6,025 bases of DNA. It comes from Elusimicrobiota bacterium. Its GTDB lineage: Bacteria > Elusimicrobiota > Elusimicrobia > F11. The DNA is taken from the NCBI GenBank assembly GCA_022709485.1, contig JAKLIS010000097.1, forward strand, positions 1 through 6,025, read 5' to 3'. This document shows, piece after piece, positions 5,577-6,025 of this stretch. The first letter of the stretch is position 1; each line of letters begins with the position of its first letter. Made by a program: the position numbers and the translations under genes. The notes beneath the pieces are model-generated. The model worked only from the letters and a program-made list of their open reading frames with translations. It made no database searches and was not told the DNA's origin.

Positions 5577-6025
5577 ATTAAATTCAATGGAAAATTAATT
5601 TTGATTTTTACTCTTTTGGTTGGTTCTGGCACCCTGTGGGCCGAAGAGAAGACTTGGCAACCCCGTTCTATCGATGTCATTGACACTCCCACCGCCGACC
5701 TGGTCGATCACTACGGCTACAACGTCAATTTTCGGTTCGGAAAAGAGGGTAATCTTCAATCCAAAACCGCCTTTGGGGTTTTTCCTCGGTTTAATCTGGG
5801 GTTTGGCTTAGATGGAGAAAATGTCATCGGAACGGGAGACGTTGATGTTCGGCGACCCACCATCAATGGCAAACTTCGCCTATATGACGGCAAAGCCGCC
5901 CTCCCCGCCCTCGCCTTGGGGTATGATGGCCAAGGATACGTGTGGGACAGCCGGGATGATGAGTACGAGCAGCGGGAAATGGGCCTTTATTTGGTGGCAA
6001 CGAAAGAAATATTTATTCCATACCT
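5577..6025 (+). CDS. Predicted outer-membrane beta-barrel protein with signal peptide (5' part)
   Basis: The frame with codons starting at multiples of three is open from 5565 to the window edge and runs off it. From the ATT at 5577 the product starts MKFNGKLILIFTLLVGSG and continues TLWA, a typical signal peptide (Lys2 and Lys6, then a hydrophobic core at 7-15) with likely cleavage after Ala22. The visible mature part (about 127 residues) alternates polar and hydrophobic or aromatic residues: YNVNFRFGKEG, a FGVFPRFNLGFGLDGENVIG stretch, GKLRLYDGKAALPALALGY, and later MGLYLVATKEIFIPY. That pattern, with Gly- and Asp-rich turns, fits outer-membrane beta-strands. I do not recognise the exact family, though it recalls uncharacterised barrel proteins of candidate-phylum diderms. 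The start is unsettled, because no ATG, GTG or TTG stands at a sensible place: ATC 5574 and ATT 5577 are the best sites, and TTG 5601 would leave no charged N-region. Confidence 0.75.
   Translation, partial: MKFNGKLILIFTLLVGSGTLWAEEKTWQPRSIDVIDTPTADLVDHYGYNVNFRFGKEGNLQSKTAFGVFPRFNLGFGLDGENVIGTGDVDVRRPTINGKLRLYDGKAALPALALGYDGQGYVWDSRDDEYEQREMGLYLVATKEIFIPY

Noticed and set aside
5620..5811. 63-codon + frame starting at ATG-like position in the last gene region
   Set aside because: It is out of frame with the signal-peptide and beta-strand reading frame, which stays open to the window edge and has the better protein.

Overview
This window is a stretch of conserved bacterial housekeeping genes, all on the + strand, followed by a less familiar cell-envelope gene that runs off the right edge. 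In order it holds: the last 11 codons of what looks like ribose-phosphate pyrophosphokinase (prs); the L25/CTC-type 50S ribosomal protein gene (rplY); peptidyl-tRNA hydrolase (pth); the DNA polymerase III alpha subunit (dnaE); a stand-alone CheY-like receiver protein; and the 5' part of a predicted secreted outer-membrane beta-barrel protein. I see no phage genes, insertion sequences, CRISPR arrays, tRNAs or rRNAs.

Organism: the long CTC-type L25, the DnaE with an intact PHP metal-binding set, and a signal-peptide protein with outer-membrane-like beta segments suggest a Gram-negative (diderm) bacterium of moderate GC. Gene content and the look of the last protein bring to mind candidate phyla such as Omnitrophota or Elusimicrobiota, but this is an impression and the phylum cannot be fixed from the sequence alone.

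Layout: prs, rplY, pth and dnaE form one tight directional block (gaps of 82, 12 and 6 bases), probably an operon. prs-rplY-pth is a common bacterial neighbourhood linking nucleotide precursor supply and translation. Here it runs directly into the replicative polymerase. The pth start (GTG) uses a Shine-Dalgarno that touches the rplY stop codon. dnaE has no visible Shine-Dalgarno and probably depends on reinitiation after pth. The receiver gene follows after an 84-base gap and starts at a TTG. An AT-rich, promoter-like gap of about 120 bases separates it from the last gene.

Most notable signals: (1) a near-perfect intrinsic-terminator structure (15-bp stem, 3-nt loop, T-run) lies inside the pth coding sequence, upstream of dnaE; (2) the last gene has a convincing signal peptide but no ATG, GTG or TTG at the expected place, so it starts at AUU/AUC or the sequence carries a one-base error in a G-run; (3) an imperfect palindrome between prs and rplY resembles a dispersed GTCATTCCCG-type repeat. 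No clearly new multi-gene system is visible; these are local regulatory or annotation puzzles in an otherwise ordinary region.
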